Assembly: GCA_951640165.1 (NCBI GenBank)
Contig: OX621242.1
Location: 10,037,501 to 10,101,500 of the forward strand
Source: Pseudoips prasinana
Lineage: Eukaryota > Arthropoda > Insecta > Lepidoptera > Nolidae
Direction of reading: 5' to 3'
Length of the DNA stretch: 64,000 nt
Made by a program: the position numbers and the translations under genes. Shown piece by piece: positions 44,021 to 53,640 of this stretch. Numbering within the stretch: position 1 is the first letter of the stretch; every line of letters begins with the position of its first letter. Under the pieces are notes generated by a model. The model worked only from the letters and a program-made list of their open reading frames with translations, ran no database searches and had not been told where the DNA came from.

Positions 44021-44336
44021 TTTTACTTAATTTCGGCAATATCATACAATAATGCATATTATTATATTCTTTCGAGGGAATTCACGACCCATCTTGTTTC
44101 CCATCGTATCTTGTTATACTTTATAAAACTTTTTATTAAAACAAAAAAGTACTAATAAAAAAATAACATAGTTTCGTATTCGTTGCATCACTACTTGAAA
44201 CGTTCGGATAATCGGAGAAACGTCTGTACGGAGACTTACACTTAATTGCACCACTACCACTAATAGAAAAGGGAAAATATTGAACTTTTAGTATTATTAT
44301 TGAACACTGAAGAGAATAGCTGCTATCCGATTAGAT

Positions 44337-44379
44337 ATAATCAGATCCTCTCGATTCCTGATCGAGACGATCTGATTAT
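44337..44379. repeat. Interrupted hairpin
   Basis: ATAATCAGATC pairs with 44369-44379 and the inner CTCGAT with ATCGAG around TCCTG; a 2-nt mismatch separates the two stems. 17 paired positions. Confidence 0.7.
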
Positions 44380-44479
44380 TTAAACATTTCAACAAATTAA
44401 AACCATGAAGTCATTGAAAGCATTTCTAAAACCCAGATTCTGTATTTTACCGGGCACACATTTTTTTTTCTTTCTTAAT

Positions 44480-44700
44480 AAATAAAAAAAAGGTTTTTAT
44501 TCACGTAGACTTTAAAAAAGTGCTTGTCAATAGTCAGAACACGTTTGTAGTAATACAGTTATTATTTCTTGTTACTTATTATAGATATTTAGGTACACGG
44601 ATTGTTAAAACGTTTAAAAATTTATTTTATAATAGTAGTGATATTTAGTTAGCTTGTATTAAGTTATTGTCAAGGAGATTTTGTTTGGGTTTAATTATTT
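44480..44700 (-). mobile_element. LINE 3' end, family R
   Basis: TTTTATTCACGTAGACTTTA, AAGTGCTTGTCAATAGTCAG, ATATTTAGTTAGCTTGTATT and TATTGTCAAGGAGATT as in the other copies; A-rich tail side on the left. Confidence 0.6.
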
Positions 44701-44759
44701 AAATTTATATTTTACTACATTTTTTATTTTACTTTCATAGCCAGTTAAGTTACATATAT

Positions 44760-44810
44760 CTTAGTTTTACGTCACTCATGTGTAGACCACATGACTGACG
44801 TAAAACTTAG
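44760..44810. repeat. Long inverted repeat
   Basis: CTTAGTTTTACGTCACTCAT pairs with its reverse at 44789-44810 with two mismatches over about 23 bp; the loop is TAGA. Confidence 0.8.
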
Positions 44811-45164
44811 AACACACGCTTTTTTTTTAACAATCGTGCTGCTTTAATATTTTATTCCCTAGACTGACCGTACTCAATAGTTTCCATTCATTCTGAATTT
44901 TACAACCTCAGCGTGGTTCGGATCATAAGTTTGCTAACATATTAAGCGCAGCGCTCCTAAGGGTCCGATATAGCTTGCATAAAACGTAATTTATAGTTTT
45001 CTTATATGAGAATAGATTTGGCCGGAAAATAAATAAGTATTAGCGATATATTCTAAGATTATTACCAAACAAGATTGGTATAACCGAGAATATATAATAT
45101 CATAAAAAATTCAAAGATGATGCTTATGTACTCAATGCAAAAATTATACTAGTTACTATAAATA

Positions 45165-45560
45165 ATACGTAAAAAAGGTTTTTATTCACGAAGACTTCAA
45201 AAAAGCGCTTGTAAATAGTCAGAACATGTTTGTAGTAATACAGTTAAGTAGTATTATAGTATGTAAGTTTTGGTTATATGTCAATATGCAACTTAATCTC
45301 TTTATGTTTTTATGAATAAACACATTTTAAAATATAAAAGTAATAAAAAATATATAAATATTATATATATATTTATATATATTCATTTTTCAAATATAAT
45401 TAAAAAACATTTAAGTAGGTATACATAATTATTTCTAGTTACATATAGATATTTAGGTACATGGATTGTTAAAACATTTAAAAAACATATTTTATAATAG
45501 TATGATATTTGGCTAGCTTGTATTAAGTTATTGTCAAGGAGATTATATGAAGGTTTAATT
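45165..45560 (-). mobile_element. LINE 3' end, family R, split by a 160-bp insert
   Basis: The first part (45165-45248, to AATACAGTTAAGTA) and the second (from GTAGGTATACATAATTATTT at 45416) are adjacent in the other copies. Between them is about 165 bp of A/T-rich sequence. TTAAGTA stands at both junctions, a possible 7-bp duplication. The insert has no recognised ends. Confidence 0.6.
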
Positions 45561-45719
45561 ATCGAAATTACTCCGAAGTAAAGCCAGTAAGTAGCCCTCA
45601 CCGATTCAAAAATGGTCGACAAGTTCTCTTGTGAATCATTTTTTTATCCAAAAATGAGTTACTGCAAAAGTTATTTAATTTCTAAGCATTTTCCTACTTC
45701 AGAAGACACCTAAAGCTTT

Positions 45720-45960
45720 GGTCCCGGGTCTAGTCATTAGACGCCGGTCGATACGACATGTCAGAGGCTTGCTGTTTGGCTTGAAGACCTCTGACACGAA
45801 CCTTCACTGTCATGCATTTTTACGTCAGTAACCGCCTTGAGTCGAAGTTAAAACCTCATAGTGGCTGCTTTTTGGCATAGGCTACTTAGTATTTATTCTT
45901 ATTGGCTAGACGGTTAAAACCTCGCACAGGTTCTATTGACAGATTAGGCCTCCTAACTAT
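45720..45960 (+). repeat. Decayed 5S-SINE body
   Basis: TTTGGTCCCGGGTCTAGTCA, GACATGTCAGAGGCTTGCTG and TTGAAGACCTCTGACACGAA match the SINE body in order; the head and tail are not visible. Confidence 0.45.
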
Positions 45961-47399
45961 AAACGTGAAGTAAAAATAAAAAGATCTTCAGAGGTTAAGA
46001 CACAAAAAGATTACTCCGTAGTCCTTATCCGATTGAGGATTAGAGGGGGCAGTTTATCGCTAGGAATGTCAAATACTACCAACACAGTATTGGACCTAGG
46101 CTAATGGTTTTATTACATAAAATGTACGGTTAATAGAATGTCAAACATATCAAGTTCCAATCATACTTATTTAATTTCTCAAAATATTGTAGGTTGTTAT
46201 AAGCATATAAAACAATTTTGTAGTGAGCCGTAGAAGTAGTGCTGAAAGAATTTTAGCCTGAGAACGGAAAAGAGCTTTCTGAGTGACCGAATGTTGCATT
46301 GTCACTAAGACACTCCTGACTACGATAAATAGATCTGTAAAATACTTTTCACCTATAAAAAGTTTGAACTTTGTGTACTATTTTGAAATTGATACACAGA
46401 CTGCTAAACGTGGTGATTATCACCTATCCCCCGAATGATTCTTTAGCGGAAGTCTTTGTCCAGAAATGTTTAAGCATATATTTATACCCAAGTTTAATTT
46501 CCGTTTGCGTTAGTAAACTAACAAAGAACAATTCTTAGCTAGTTATGATTACTTAGAAAATGCAGTGAAAATCGCTTAGTATGCTCGTTAGACTCCTCAC
46601 AATCAGCTACGTTTTCCACCACAAACACTAACGAATTCGAAATCCTATTTTATAATATTCGGCTTGATATTTTCGTCAGATTTTACGATTTGGTATGCGT
46701 AATAAAATATACAACAAAATAAATAATCAAACCGTGAGATAATACGAAACCAATGAACAATTTTCAGTAATATTAACTTATTTAATTAATGCTAAATTAT
46801 TCTAAAACATCATCCAATCCTATTAAGGGTCGGTATCAGAAATCTTGTAACTTTTCGCCTTAAAACTTGTGAAAGAAAAACCTTTGGAGAAATTCAGTCC
46901 GAAAATAAGCTCCCCGGTCTCGAAGCGATTACCATAAAACTTGTTTAAATGGTAATATTAGAAGACGTCACTTGCGGCAATCGTCTCCCTTTAGGGATTT
47001 TAACCAAATCTATCTCGAAAGAAATATATAGGCTACCTAAATTTCCCACTTGAAAATTAACGTACTGCTGTATATCAGTTCTTTTTAAGGGTGAGTTTTT
47101 ATTCTGTGACATAGTGAGATGACGATTTTTGCGAGCCAGGATTTTTCTATTTCAAGGTGCCCGGTTTCGTGATGGCAGTTTGACGAGGGACTATTATGGA
47201 ATTTATTTTAGAGTCCGTCTGGTTCTAAACCTGAATAGACGTGCAAGAGATATTGAATACGACATGTGATATAGGTTAGGTAGACAAATTTTGTGTGAAG
47301 TGTGTTAGTATGTAGAATTATTCTGAATATTTGATATTTTATGAGAAAACTATCCCAGTATTGTATTTATTAAATTATAGTATATCCAAATATATATAC
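45961..47399. other. No recognisable feature
   Basis: 1.4 kb of AT-rich sequence without a motif that I can support. Confidence 0.45.
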
Positions 47400-47690
47400 T
47401 GTGAGGAATTTTCAAGATGGGTGATGAGTGACGTCAGACTTTGCCTATATAAGGCTCAGTCAGCCGATGCCTTTCTCTCTTTTGGGGCCAGACGTCGACG
47501 AGGGCGAAGCTCTGCTGGTTTGCGTTACGATTAATCTCAAGCTCAAGTGTAGTTTCTATAACAGTGTTACTGTGTTTATCGTTACAAGTGATTTGTCATA
47601 AGAAAATTGTTGTTGATTTCTAAATTATTTATTCTGAAGTGTGAATAAACCTCTTTTTTATTAATAAACCCTTTTAATTCCTAAAAATAC
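47400..47690 (+). promoter_or_regulatory. Promoter-like block, possible solo LTR
   Basis: CCTATATAAGGC (47444-47455) is a good TATA box; TCAGTCAG about 25 bp downstream fits an insect initiator; GTGACGTCAGAC upstream has a CRE-like palindrome; AATAAA lies about 200 bp downstream (47644). TATA, start, then polyadenylation signal within 300 bp is LTR-like. TGTGAGG at 47400 could be a left end, but I could not fix the right end or a target duplication. A promoter of an unknown gene remains possible. Confidence 0.35.
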
Positions 47691-47754
47691 AATAATTACA
47701 TATTATATGTACAATGAACTCCGGAAACGATGATAATAATATTTTAGGCAATTA

Positions 47755-48010
47755 ATAATAATATCCTGGGACATTATTCACACATGGCTATCTGCTCCCC
47801 AACTAAGCAGAGCTTGTACTATGGGAACCAGATAGATGATATACTACATATACCACTTTTCTTATTTATAACATTCTTATATAGATACTAACATAACACC
47901 CAGGCTCAGGACAAACAGACATGTTCATGTACACAATATGTGTACTAGGTGAACCCACGACCTTCGGCGTGAAAGGCAAGTATCTACCAACCACGCCAAC
48001 CGGCCTGCCA
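47755..48010 (-). repeat. SINE family S1, well preserved
   Basis: Reversed S1 with body CCCCAACTAAGCAGAGCTTG, CACCCAGGCTCAGGACAAAC, box B-like GGTGAACCCACGACCT and head CAACCACGCCAACCGGCC. Confidence 0.85.
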
Positions 48011-48110
48011 ATTAATATTTTATTAATTACCCAATAGTAATTGTTCCAAGTCCGGGAGTGCTGTGCCCGTCAATTATGTCTTTGTAAAGTCCCCCGCGAT
48101 CCAGAAGATG
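48011..48110 (+). repeat. SINE family S3 fragment
   Basis: TAGTAATTGTTCCAAGTCCG, GTCAATTATGTCTTTGTAAA, GTCCCCCGCGATCCAG. Only the body, directly after the S1 head. Confidence 0.55.
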
Positions 48111-48232
48111 TCGTAAAATAAAATATAGATAATAATAATTAACACTTCATAGTTTTAAAATGATTCTCAATAATATTGTGCATAGAATGTCATGGGGGAT
48201 ACTCATAGATTGATATCCATATGGGCAGGCGT

Positions 48233-48280
48233 GTGTCTTCTAGATACACTAAGCAAATGCTTATAGTATCTAGAAGACAC
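48233..48280. repeat. Perfect 15-bp inverted repeat
   Basis: GTGTCTTCTAGATAC (48233-48247) and its exact reverse complement at 48266-48280, loop 18 bp. Confidence 0.8.
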
Positions 48281-48454
48281 ATCAAGACTGCAAGCTACCT
48301 ATGATATTGCGTTTTGTCAAACATAATTTGACATTTCATAGAATGTTAATGTCATAATTAATTCTTAATATGTTCATATATTTGGCAAGCTGATGTTTAA
48401 CAAGTTTAATAGAATGAGACTAGATGTGCAACAGTATTTACCAAATTCAAATAA

Positions 48455-49420
48455 TAAAAAAATATCCGTTAAAATGTTATATATGTGTGGAATCATAATT
48501 ATTTTTGTCCCTACTGTGCAGTGCTTCACGTGCCAGCTACTGAGAAACAGCCAGAAAACTCAGTAGGAATCCTTGTTTAAAATATGTTTTTCTTAATGTT
48601 AAAATACTAACATAATATTTAAACGTAATTTAGGGTGACTCGATCTCAAACAGTTTCAAATAATTATAACTTTTGCTTTTGTAGTACGTCCTGCTATACA
48701 CTGCACACTGCGGCTTTTATTCATAGTTCTTTCAAACTTATTCGTAGTGCTATCAAGTACCTACTCAATATCCGCGCAATGGTTATGACGTAGCTGCTAT
48801 GTTATGTTATGTTATGTGTTAATATATTTACATTGTGATTATTTAATATATATATTGTATAATATCATGATATATAGATTGTATAATATCAAAGCAAACG
48901 TGTACGCCTTTTTTGGCAGATTTTTGAGGAACTATGTTTATTTTAAGACCCTGTATTACCAAAAATCACACGAATAAATGAGTTTGAGTTTGAGTTTATT
49001 TAAGTAGTGATTATCATTTTATAAATTACTAGAATAATTTTACATCTTAAAACTATTATTAATCGATATTAGACTTTCAAATGTCACTGATAAAAATATA
49101 AATAGGGTGGGAGAATTATTAAAGAGACATTCTTTGTACGACGGTAGATGAGAACGTTACTCTGTTCGATTAAATATTGTGTGTGGAAAACATCTCGGGA
49201 GTTTTAATGTGCAGAACCTACGAGTGCGTAATAGTAGTCATTTCTCTGATATCACTGAGAAGTTATTTATAGAATCTTATTCATTGCCCCATAAGAGTTA
49301 CTTATTTTGTGAAGACGGATAGTATGTAACCCAAGATTAACTTATATCTAGTTTTTATATTATGAGTAGCTAGCACTCCTATAACAGAAGGAATATTTAT
49401 TTTTATGCATATAAACTAGA
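48455..49420 (-). mobile_element. LINE 3' end, family C, interrupted
   Basis: Collinear with 57010-57510: CCGTTAAAATGTTA, TGTGTGGAATC, GTGCAGTGC, CAGCTACTGAGAAACA, GAAAACTCAGTAGGAATCCT, GCTTTTATTC, then after an insert TCATTTCTCTGATATCACTG, TTGCCCCATAAGAGTTACTT. The 57-kb copy has an AAAATC tail on its left, so the element runs on the minus strand. The insert is repeat D. Confidence 0.65.
48754..49236. repeat. Repeat D, LTR-like, inserted in family C
   Basis: From TGCTATCAAGTAC to about GCGTAAT; CGTAG precedes it and AGTAG follows it, a possible 4-5 bp duplication. A second copy is at 50656-51000. Shared parts: CGCGCAAYGGTTATGACG, TAGCTGCTATGTTAT, TATAAATAGGGT (TATA-like), CATTCTTTGTACGACGGTAG, ATGAGAACGTTAYTCTGTTC, TTAAATATTGTGTG, GAGTTTTAATGTGCAGAACC. 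Starts with TG, has TATA and size 340-480 bp, so a solo LTR is likely; the 3' terminus does not end in CA. Confidence 0.5.
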
Positions 49421-49499
49421 ATGCCATATATATACTGTCATGCTACACTGAACGTTAATTTCTTTAAGCTTTTCTCTTACACTCGCGGACCTATTTATA

Positions 49500-49821
49500 T
49501 AATGCCCTCCTAGCCGAATTTCGACCAAGTCGGCAAGTTGCAAAGGTGACTAGCCATCTGCGCGGGACATAATATAGTGCACAAGTGTGTGCGCAAACAC
49601 GGGGCACTTTCAATTCCTTCACTCTCATGATCCAATGGGACCGACTGCTTCGCGTGCTCTCCGAGGCACAGGGGTATAATACCACCAACTCCCAGACTTC
49701 CTGCTGATACTGAGAAATATTTATTTTTACAGCAAAATCCCAAAATCGCTATTGTCCCGGGATTTGAACCCAGGACCTCGTTCTCTGCGAGTAAACACAC
49801 TATCGCTTGACCAACGAGGCT
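49500..49821 (-). repeat. tRNA-derived SINE with shared central block
   Basis: Minus strand: head CCTCGTTGGTCAAGCGATAG, box B GGTCCTGGGTTCAAATCCCG (reversed 49757-49776 region), body TGTGCCTCGGAGAGCACGCG, AGCAGTCGGTCCCATTGG, ATGAGAGTGAAGGAATTG, GTTTGCGCACACACTTGTGC, GTCCCGCGCAGATGGCTAG. The central CCTCGGAGAGCACG..GTCGGTCCC block is related to the same place in the 5S-SINE. Confidence 0.8.
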
Positions 49822-49924
49822 ATACGTATTGCTCTTGCAGCACTACGGTAAATTGTATACGTTCATATTTTTTAGTAGCAGATAATATCATGTTATGATA
49901 ATAGCCAGATACTCTTACCGTTGC

Positions 49925-50175
49925 GTGTTCAGTGATCGGCGATGTCAAGCAACTAGGCTCGCGGTCAGTCCATATATGGGTGACCGCCAAAGCAGTTTCA
50001 TTTCTGAGCGTCTCCGTGCTTCGGAGGGCACGTTAACCTGTTGGTCATGGTTGTAGCCATTAGGCAACAGTCGTTAAGCCATGTCAGAGGCCTAATGAGC
50101 GGCTTAAACCACTCTGACACTAGGGTTACCTTAGTGTCTACTGCCTACACGATAAGTAAGTAAGTAAGTAATATT
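49925..50175 (+). repeat. 5S rRNA-derived SINE
   Basis: GATCGGCGATGTCAAGCAAC, GGCTCGCGGTCAGTCC, ATATGGGTGACCGCC, then CTCCGTGCTTCGGAGGGCAC, GTCAGAGGCCTAATGAGCGG, and tail ATAAGTAAGTAAGTAAGTAA. The AAGT-type tail repeat is typical of its 3' end. Confidence 0.85.
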
Positions 50176-50304
50176 ATAGTAAAAAAAAATATTATTGACA
50201 GTGAAAAACGTAAACGCAAGAGGACGATTCTTATTTATGATTTCCCCGTCTTGAGTATATCTACTGAATGTTTAACATCAATCCGTCTTAAATTGTAATT
50301 TTGT

Positions 50305-50562
50305 ATGGAAAACACGAGCTACATACGTTCCGCATTGCTCCTAAAAGAAAATATCAAAGCTTTTACATTACAATATGCTGATAAAAACCCTTGTCACAGT
50401 AGAGAATTAATTTCAGAGCTGAATGGGACATTATGGAAGTGGGTCAAAGGTGTACTTGGTAAGAATGGCCATGATTTGAAAAGGATTAAACGAAAACTCT
50501 TGCAAATTACTGCTGAGATGATCGTTGTAGTTACTTTATTTTTTGAAAGTAGCTGTTTCTGA
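50305..50562 (+). other. Unrecognised 85-codon open frame
   Basis: Starts with Met, includes the basic stretch LGKNGHDLKRIKRKLLQ and a hydrophobic end. No domain recognised and no splice or promoter context. It could be a remnant of a transposon protein or chance. Confidence 0.2.
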
Positions 50563-50655
50563 ATAGAATGTTTAAATTGCTTTGGACTCGGTTTATTTAT
50601 ATTTTATTTTAAAAAGTTGGCTGCCTGTCGCTATCACTTCGTATACATATATTAT

Positions 50656-51000
50656 GTTATCAAGTACTCAATAGCCGCGCAACGGTTATGACGTAGCTGC
50701 TATGTTATAATACTATTTTTACACTGTGATTATTTATTTGATTAGTGATTTTCATTTTATTAATTACTATAATAATTCAATAATAATTTTACATCTTAAA
50801 ACTATTAATAATCGATAGTAGGCTTTTAAATGGTTGTCACTGATAAAAATATATATAGGGTAGAAGAATTATTAAAGGGGCATTCTTTGTACGACGGTAG
50901 ATGAGAACGTTATTCTGTTCTATTAAATATTGTGTGTTGAAAATATCTCGGAGTTTTAATGTGCAGAACCCACGAGTTCTAATTCTACGAGAATAATGGT
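50656..51000. repeat. Repeat D, LTR-like, second copy
   Basis: Collinear with 48754-49236 but about 130 bp shorter. Absent from the matching place in the partner segment (TATATTGTTAAC at 51558-51569), so it is an insertion. Confidence 0.55.
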
Positions 51001-51045
51001 TAACTTTAGTACCTACCTTAATACTACAGGTATTAGTAATCCAAT

Positions 51046-51186
51046 GTACAGACGCCAGCACATCCAGCTACCCCAATCTGTCAAATTTCTTTTATAGATT
51101 TTCAACTTTATCACAAAAGCATAAGGTTCATTTTCAATTGGGGAAAATTGACAGATTGGGACAGCTTGATGTGCTGGCGTCTGTAC
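51046..51186. mobile_element. M1 inverted-repeat element, 141 bp
   Basis: GTACAGACGCCAGCACATCC at the left and the reverse of GTACAGACGCCAGCACATCA at the right; about 38-bp arms run through CTACCCCAATCTGTCA. Absent from the matching position in the partner segment (TAATCCAACTTATG near 51731), so it is a true insertion. No coding capacity. If GTAC is target-derived, the duplication is TA, as for Tc1/mariner elements. Confidence 0.9.
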
Positions 51187-51243
51187 ATATGTCTTTATTT
51201 ACACTGGTAATAGTTATTTTTCGGATTTGTTCTAATATTCATT

Positions 51244-51490
51244 TTTAAGGTTCCGTACCCAAAGGGTAAAACGGGACCCTATTGCTAAGACTTCGCTGTC
51301 TGTTTGTCACCAGGCTGTATCTCATGAACCGTGATAGTTAAACAGTTGAATTCACAGATGATGTATTTCTGTTGCCGCTATAACAACAAGTACTAATAAA
51401 CTAAATAAACTTAATTTTAAAGGGGGCTCCCATACTACTAACGTGAATTATTTGCTCGTTTTTATAGATAATGGTACGGAACCCTTCGCA
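51244..51490. mobile_element. GGTTCCGTAC-ended inverted-repeat element
   Basis: TTAAGGTTCCGTACCC at the left and, reversed, GAAGGGTTCCGTACCAT at the right. Inside: AAAACGGGACCCTATTGCTA, TCGCTGTCTGTTTGTC, CTGTATCTCATGAACCGT. Related to 6.3, 6.66 and 31.57 kb. Confidence 0.65.
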
Positions 51491-51512
51491 CAAGTCCGAC
51501 CCGAACATGGCC

Positions 51513-51810
51513 GGTTTTTTAAAAGTTGGTTGCCTATCGCTATCACTTCGTACACATATATTGTTAACTATAGTACAGACGCCAGCACATCAAGCTGCCC
51601 CAATCTGTCATATTTCCCCTATAGAAAGTGAACCTTATGTTTATGTGATAAAATTGAGAATCTATAAAAGATATTTGACAGCTTGGGTTAGCTGGATGTG
51701 CTGGCGTCTGTACCTTAATACTACGTGTATTAGTAATCCAACTTATGTCTCTATTTACCACTGGTAATAGTACTTTTTTCGACTCGTTCTTGTATTCATT
51801 TTTAATTCTC
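51513..51810. repeat. Segment Y of a duplicated pair (partner 50607-51250)
   Basis: Collinear with segment X except for insertions. Provides an empty site for the M1 element of X, while X provides the empty site (TTTAGTACC) for the M1 element here. Confidence 0.7.
51573..51713. mobile_element. M1 inverted-repeat element, 141 bp, reverse orientation
   Basis: Ends GTACAGACGCCAGCACATCA and, reversed, GTACAGACGCCAGCACATCC; the centre is the reverse complement of the 51.05-kb copy. In segment X the same place reads TTTAGTACCTACC, with a single GTAC. Confidence 0.9.
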
Positions 51811-51864
51811 ATGTCCCATCTCTAAAAAGTTAGTGGGAACAGAACGTAGTGTCGAGTTTAACTT

Positions 51865-52005
51865 GTACAGACGCCAGCGCATCCAGCTACCCCAATCTGT
51901 CAAATTTCTTTTATAGATTTTCAACTTTATCACAAAAGCATAAGGTTCACTTTTAATTGGCGAAATTTGACAGATTGGGGTAGCTTGATGTGCTGGCGTC
52001 TGTAC
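51865..52005. mobile_element. M1 inverted-repeat element, 141 bp
   Basis: Same orientation as the 51.05-kb copy and almost identical to it over the whole length (differences such as CCAGCGCATC and TAATTGGCGAA). Flanked by GTAC-type ends. Confidence 0.9.
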
Positions 52006-52093
52006 ATACCCTATCGCACTTGAAATTCTTTAACATCATATGTATTTCTTTGCGCAATAAACAAATTACAACAGAATCTTCTTCATGGTATGG

Positions 52094-52102
52094 GTAGTAG
52101 TT
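52094..52102. repeat. 9-bp target duplication, left
   Basis: GTAGTAGTT, exactly 600 bp before its twin at 52694-52702. Confidence 0.9.
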
Positions 52103-52693
52103 GAGTTTGATACTCTAGTTCGAATGACATTACTTCGATGGTCATTACCTCGATGTCTCTACCTCGACGGTACACTTCACCGATGGTTCGTTACCGAAGA
52201 TCACTACCTCAAAGGATCTCTTCCTCGACGGGTCTTTTCTTCGATGGTACATTTGATCGATGGATTGTTACCTCGAACAATCATCAAAAGTACATTATAT
52301 GTCAAGTATTTGTGTGTGTAACTGAAAGGTGTAAAAATACTAGTGAATTGAAATGAATATCGATATAATAATAGAGGCAACGTAATTATTGTGATCATAA
52401 ATGTAAGTAGGTACATATATTTTTAAAATTAACACAACAAACAACAATCAACAACATTTATTAATTATTTGAACAAAAACCAAATAAAATACATATAATG
52501 TACTTTTGATGATTGTTCGAGGTAACAACCCATCGATCAAATGTACCATCGAAGATAAGACCCGTCGAGGAAGAGATCCTTCGAGGTAGTGATCTTTCGA
52601 GGTAACCAACCATGGGTGAAGTGTACCGTCGAGGTAGAGACATCGAGGTAATGACCATCGAGGTAATGTCATTCGAACTAGAGTATCAAACTC
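52103..52693. mobile_element. Foldback element with 200-bp inverted arms
   Basis: 591 bp. The left arm (52103-52302) and right arm (52491-52693) are inverted copies that begin GAGTTTGATACTCTAGTTCG and end at TACATTATATGT; about 188 bp of A/T-rich spacer lies between. Within each arm a unit of about 16 bp recurs around TTACCTCGATGG (ten or so times in the left arm). A 9-bp duplication together with very long terminal inverted repeats is the signature of Mutator-like elements, but some foldback elements also give 9 bp. No transposase. The 65-78-codon frames across the arms come from the short repeats and are mirror images, not genes. Confidence 0.85.
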
Positions 52694-52702
52694 GTAGTAG
52701 TT
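52694..52702. repeat. 9-bp target duplication, right
   Basis: GTAGTAGTT, right side of the foldback element. Confidence 0.9.
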
Positions 52703-52799
52703 ACCCTAGTGTCAGAGTTGTTCAAACTGCCCAGTAACTTTGACATGGTTTAACTAACACCCTGTTATATAACGACTACAGTCGAGACCAACAGATAAT

Positions 52800-53539
52800 T
52801 CGTTTTTTTTTCAAGAAAAAAAAGACAATAGATTTTAATATAATGCAGAGTTAAGTTATTCATTTTACCCTCCACTTGTAGAATGAATTTTCAGCTAGAT
52901 TGGACCTCAATTTCGCAGGTATCTTACCGTGATGCTTAATTTTATCGGGCTTATTTACGAAAAATGGCTTAATATAAATAGCAATTAAGCAGCTAACATC
53001 CTAGGGGTGCTATGACTTATAAGCTAAAGTCGTGACCAGAATGCGCGAATCTTAACTTAGTAGGTACGCACGTGACCGGAATTATATTAAGATTTGAAAA
53101 ATTAAACTGAGATGTAGATGATTAAGTTACATTTCCGACTTAAACTTTACGCATAGGAGTATCTTTAAATCGCGAAATGAATTCCTGCTCCGTTTATCGT
53201 AGCGAAAGTGAGTAGAAACAAAAAATATATATGAAACATTCTAAATAAAACTATGAAGACCGTTTGAAATATGTTTTTTGCTTGCAGTCAAAATTGGGTG
53301 GTATCTCACCCCCGAACTTTGAAGGTTACATACTTATAACAGCGTTGCCCATACCTACACCTGAGTTATTCATTCGGGTGGATAGCCCGTCCCATCTCCT
53401 TATGAGAAGTGAACATGTGTCGGTGGAAATATTAAACTTAACAAATTAAGGCTGCTCAGTTCAGTCATGACGCTAGCAGTAATAGGAGACAGAATTACTA
53501 GTTTTTATATACTGTGGGCACGGGTCTCAATCGCGATAG
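52800..53539. other. No recognisable feature
   Basis: Has a 61-codon open frame (53264-53449) that I do not recognise. Otherwise AT-rich. Confidence 0.45.
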
Positions 53540-53640
53540 AGATATAGGCAAATCATTATCTTGGTTACCCGACGTTTCGGCATGGATTGCATTAGCTGTG
53601 GTCACGGGTCGACTGGTGTGGAATTTATAGTATTATCAAG
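53540..53640. repeat. Fragment related to the 7.6-kb inverted-repeat element
   Basis: GGCAAATCATTATCTTGGTT, ACCCGACGTTTCGGCATGG, ATTGCATTAGCTGTGG follows the left arm and centre of 7614-7724. The right arm is missing. Confidence 0.5.

Larger units (their letters stand above)
50607..51250. repeat. Segment X of a duplicated pair (partner 51513-51810)
   Basis: AAAAAGTTGGCTGCCTGTCG, CTATCACTTCGTATACATAT, GTTAACTTTAGTACC, CCTTAATACTACAGGTATTA and ATGTCTTTATTTACACTGGT recur in order in 51513-51810. X carries repeat D and one M1 element; its partner carries another M1 element at a different site. Confidence 0.7.
52086..52795 (-). repeat. 5S-SINE body split by the foldback element
   Basis: ATGGTATGGGTAGTAGT at the left and GTAGTAGTTACCCTAGTGTC, AGAGTTGTTCAAACTGCCC, TTTGACATGGTTTAAC, CAGTCGAGACCAACAG at the right join into the reversed SINE end. 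The head is missing. Confidence 0.75.

Noticed and set aside
52085..52672. Paired frames of 65-78 codons coding SLPRCLYLDGTLH-type peptides on both strands
   Set aside because: They are mirror images arising from the inverted arms of the foldback element and its 16-bp units.
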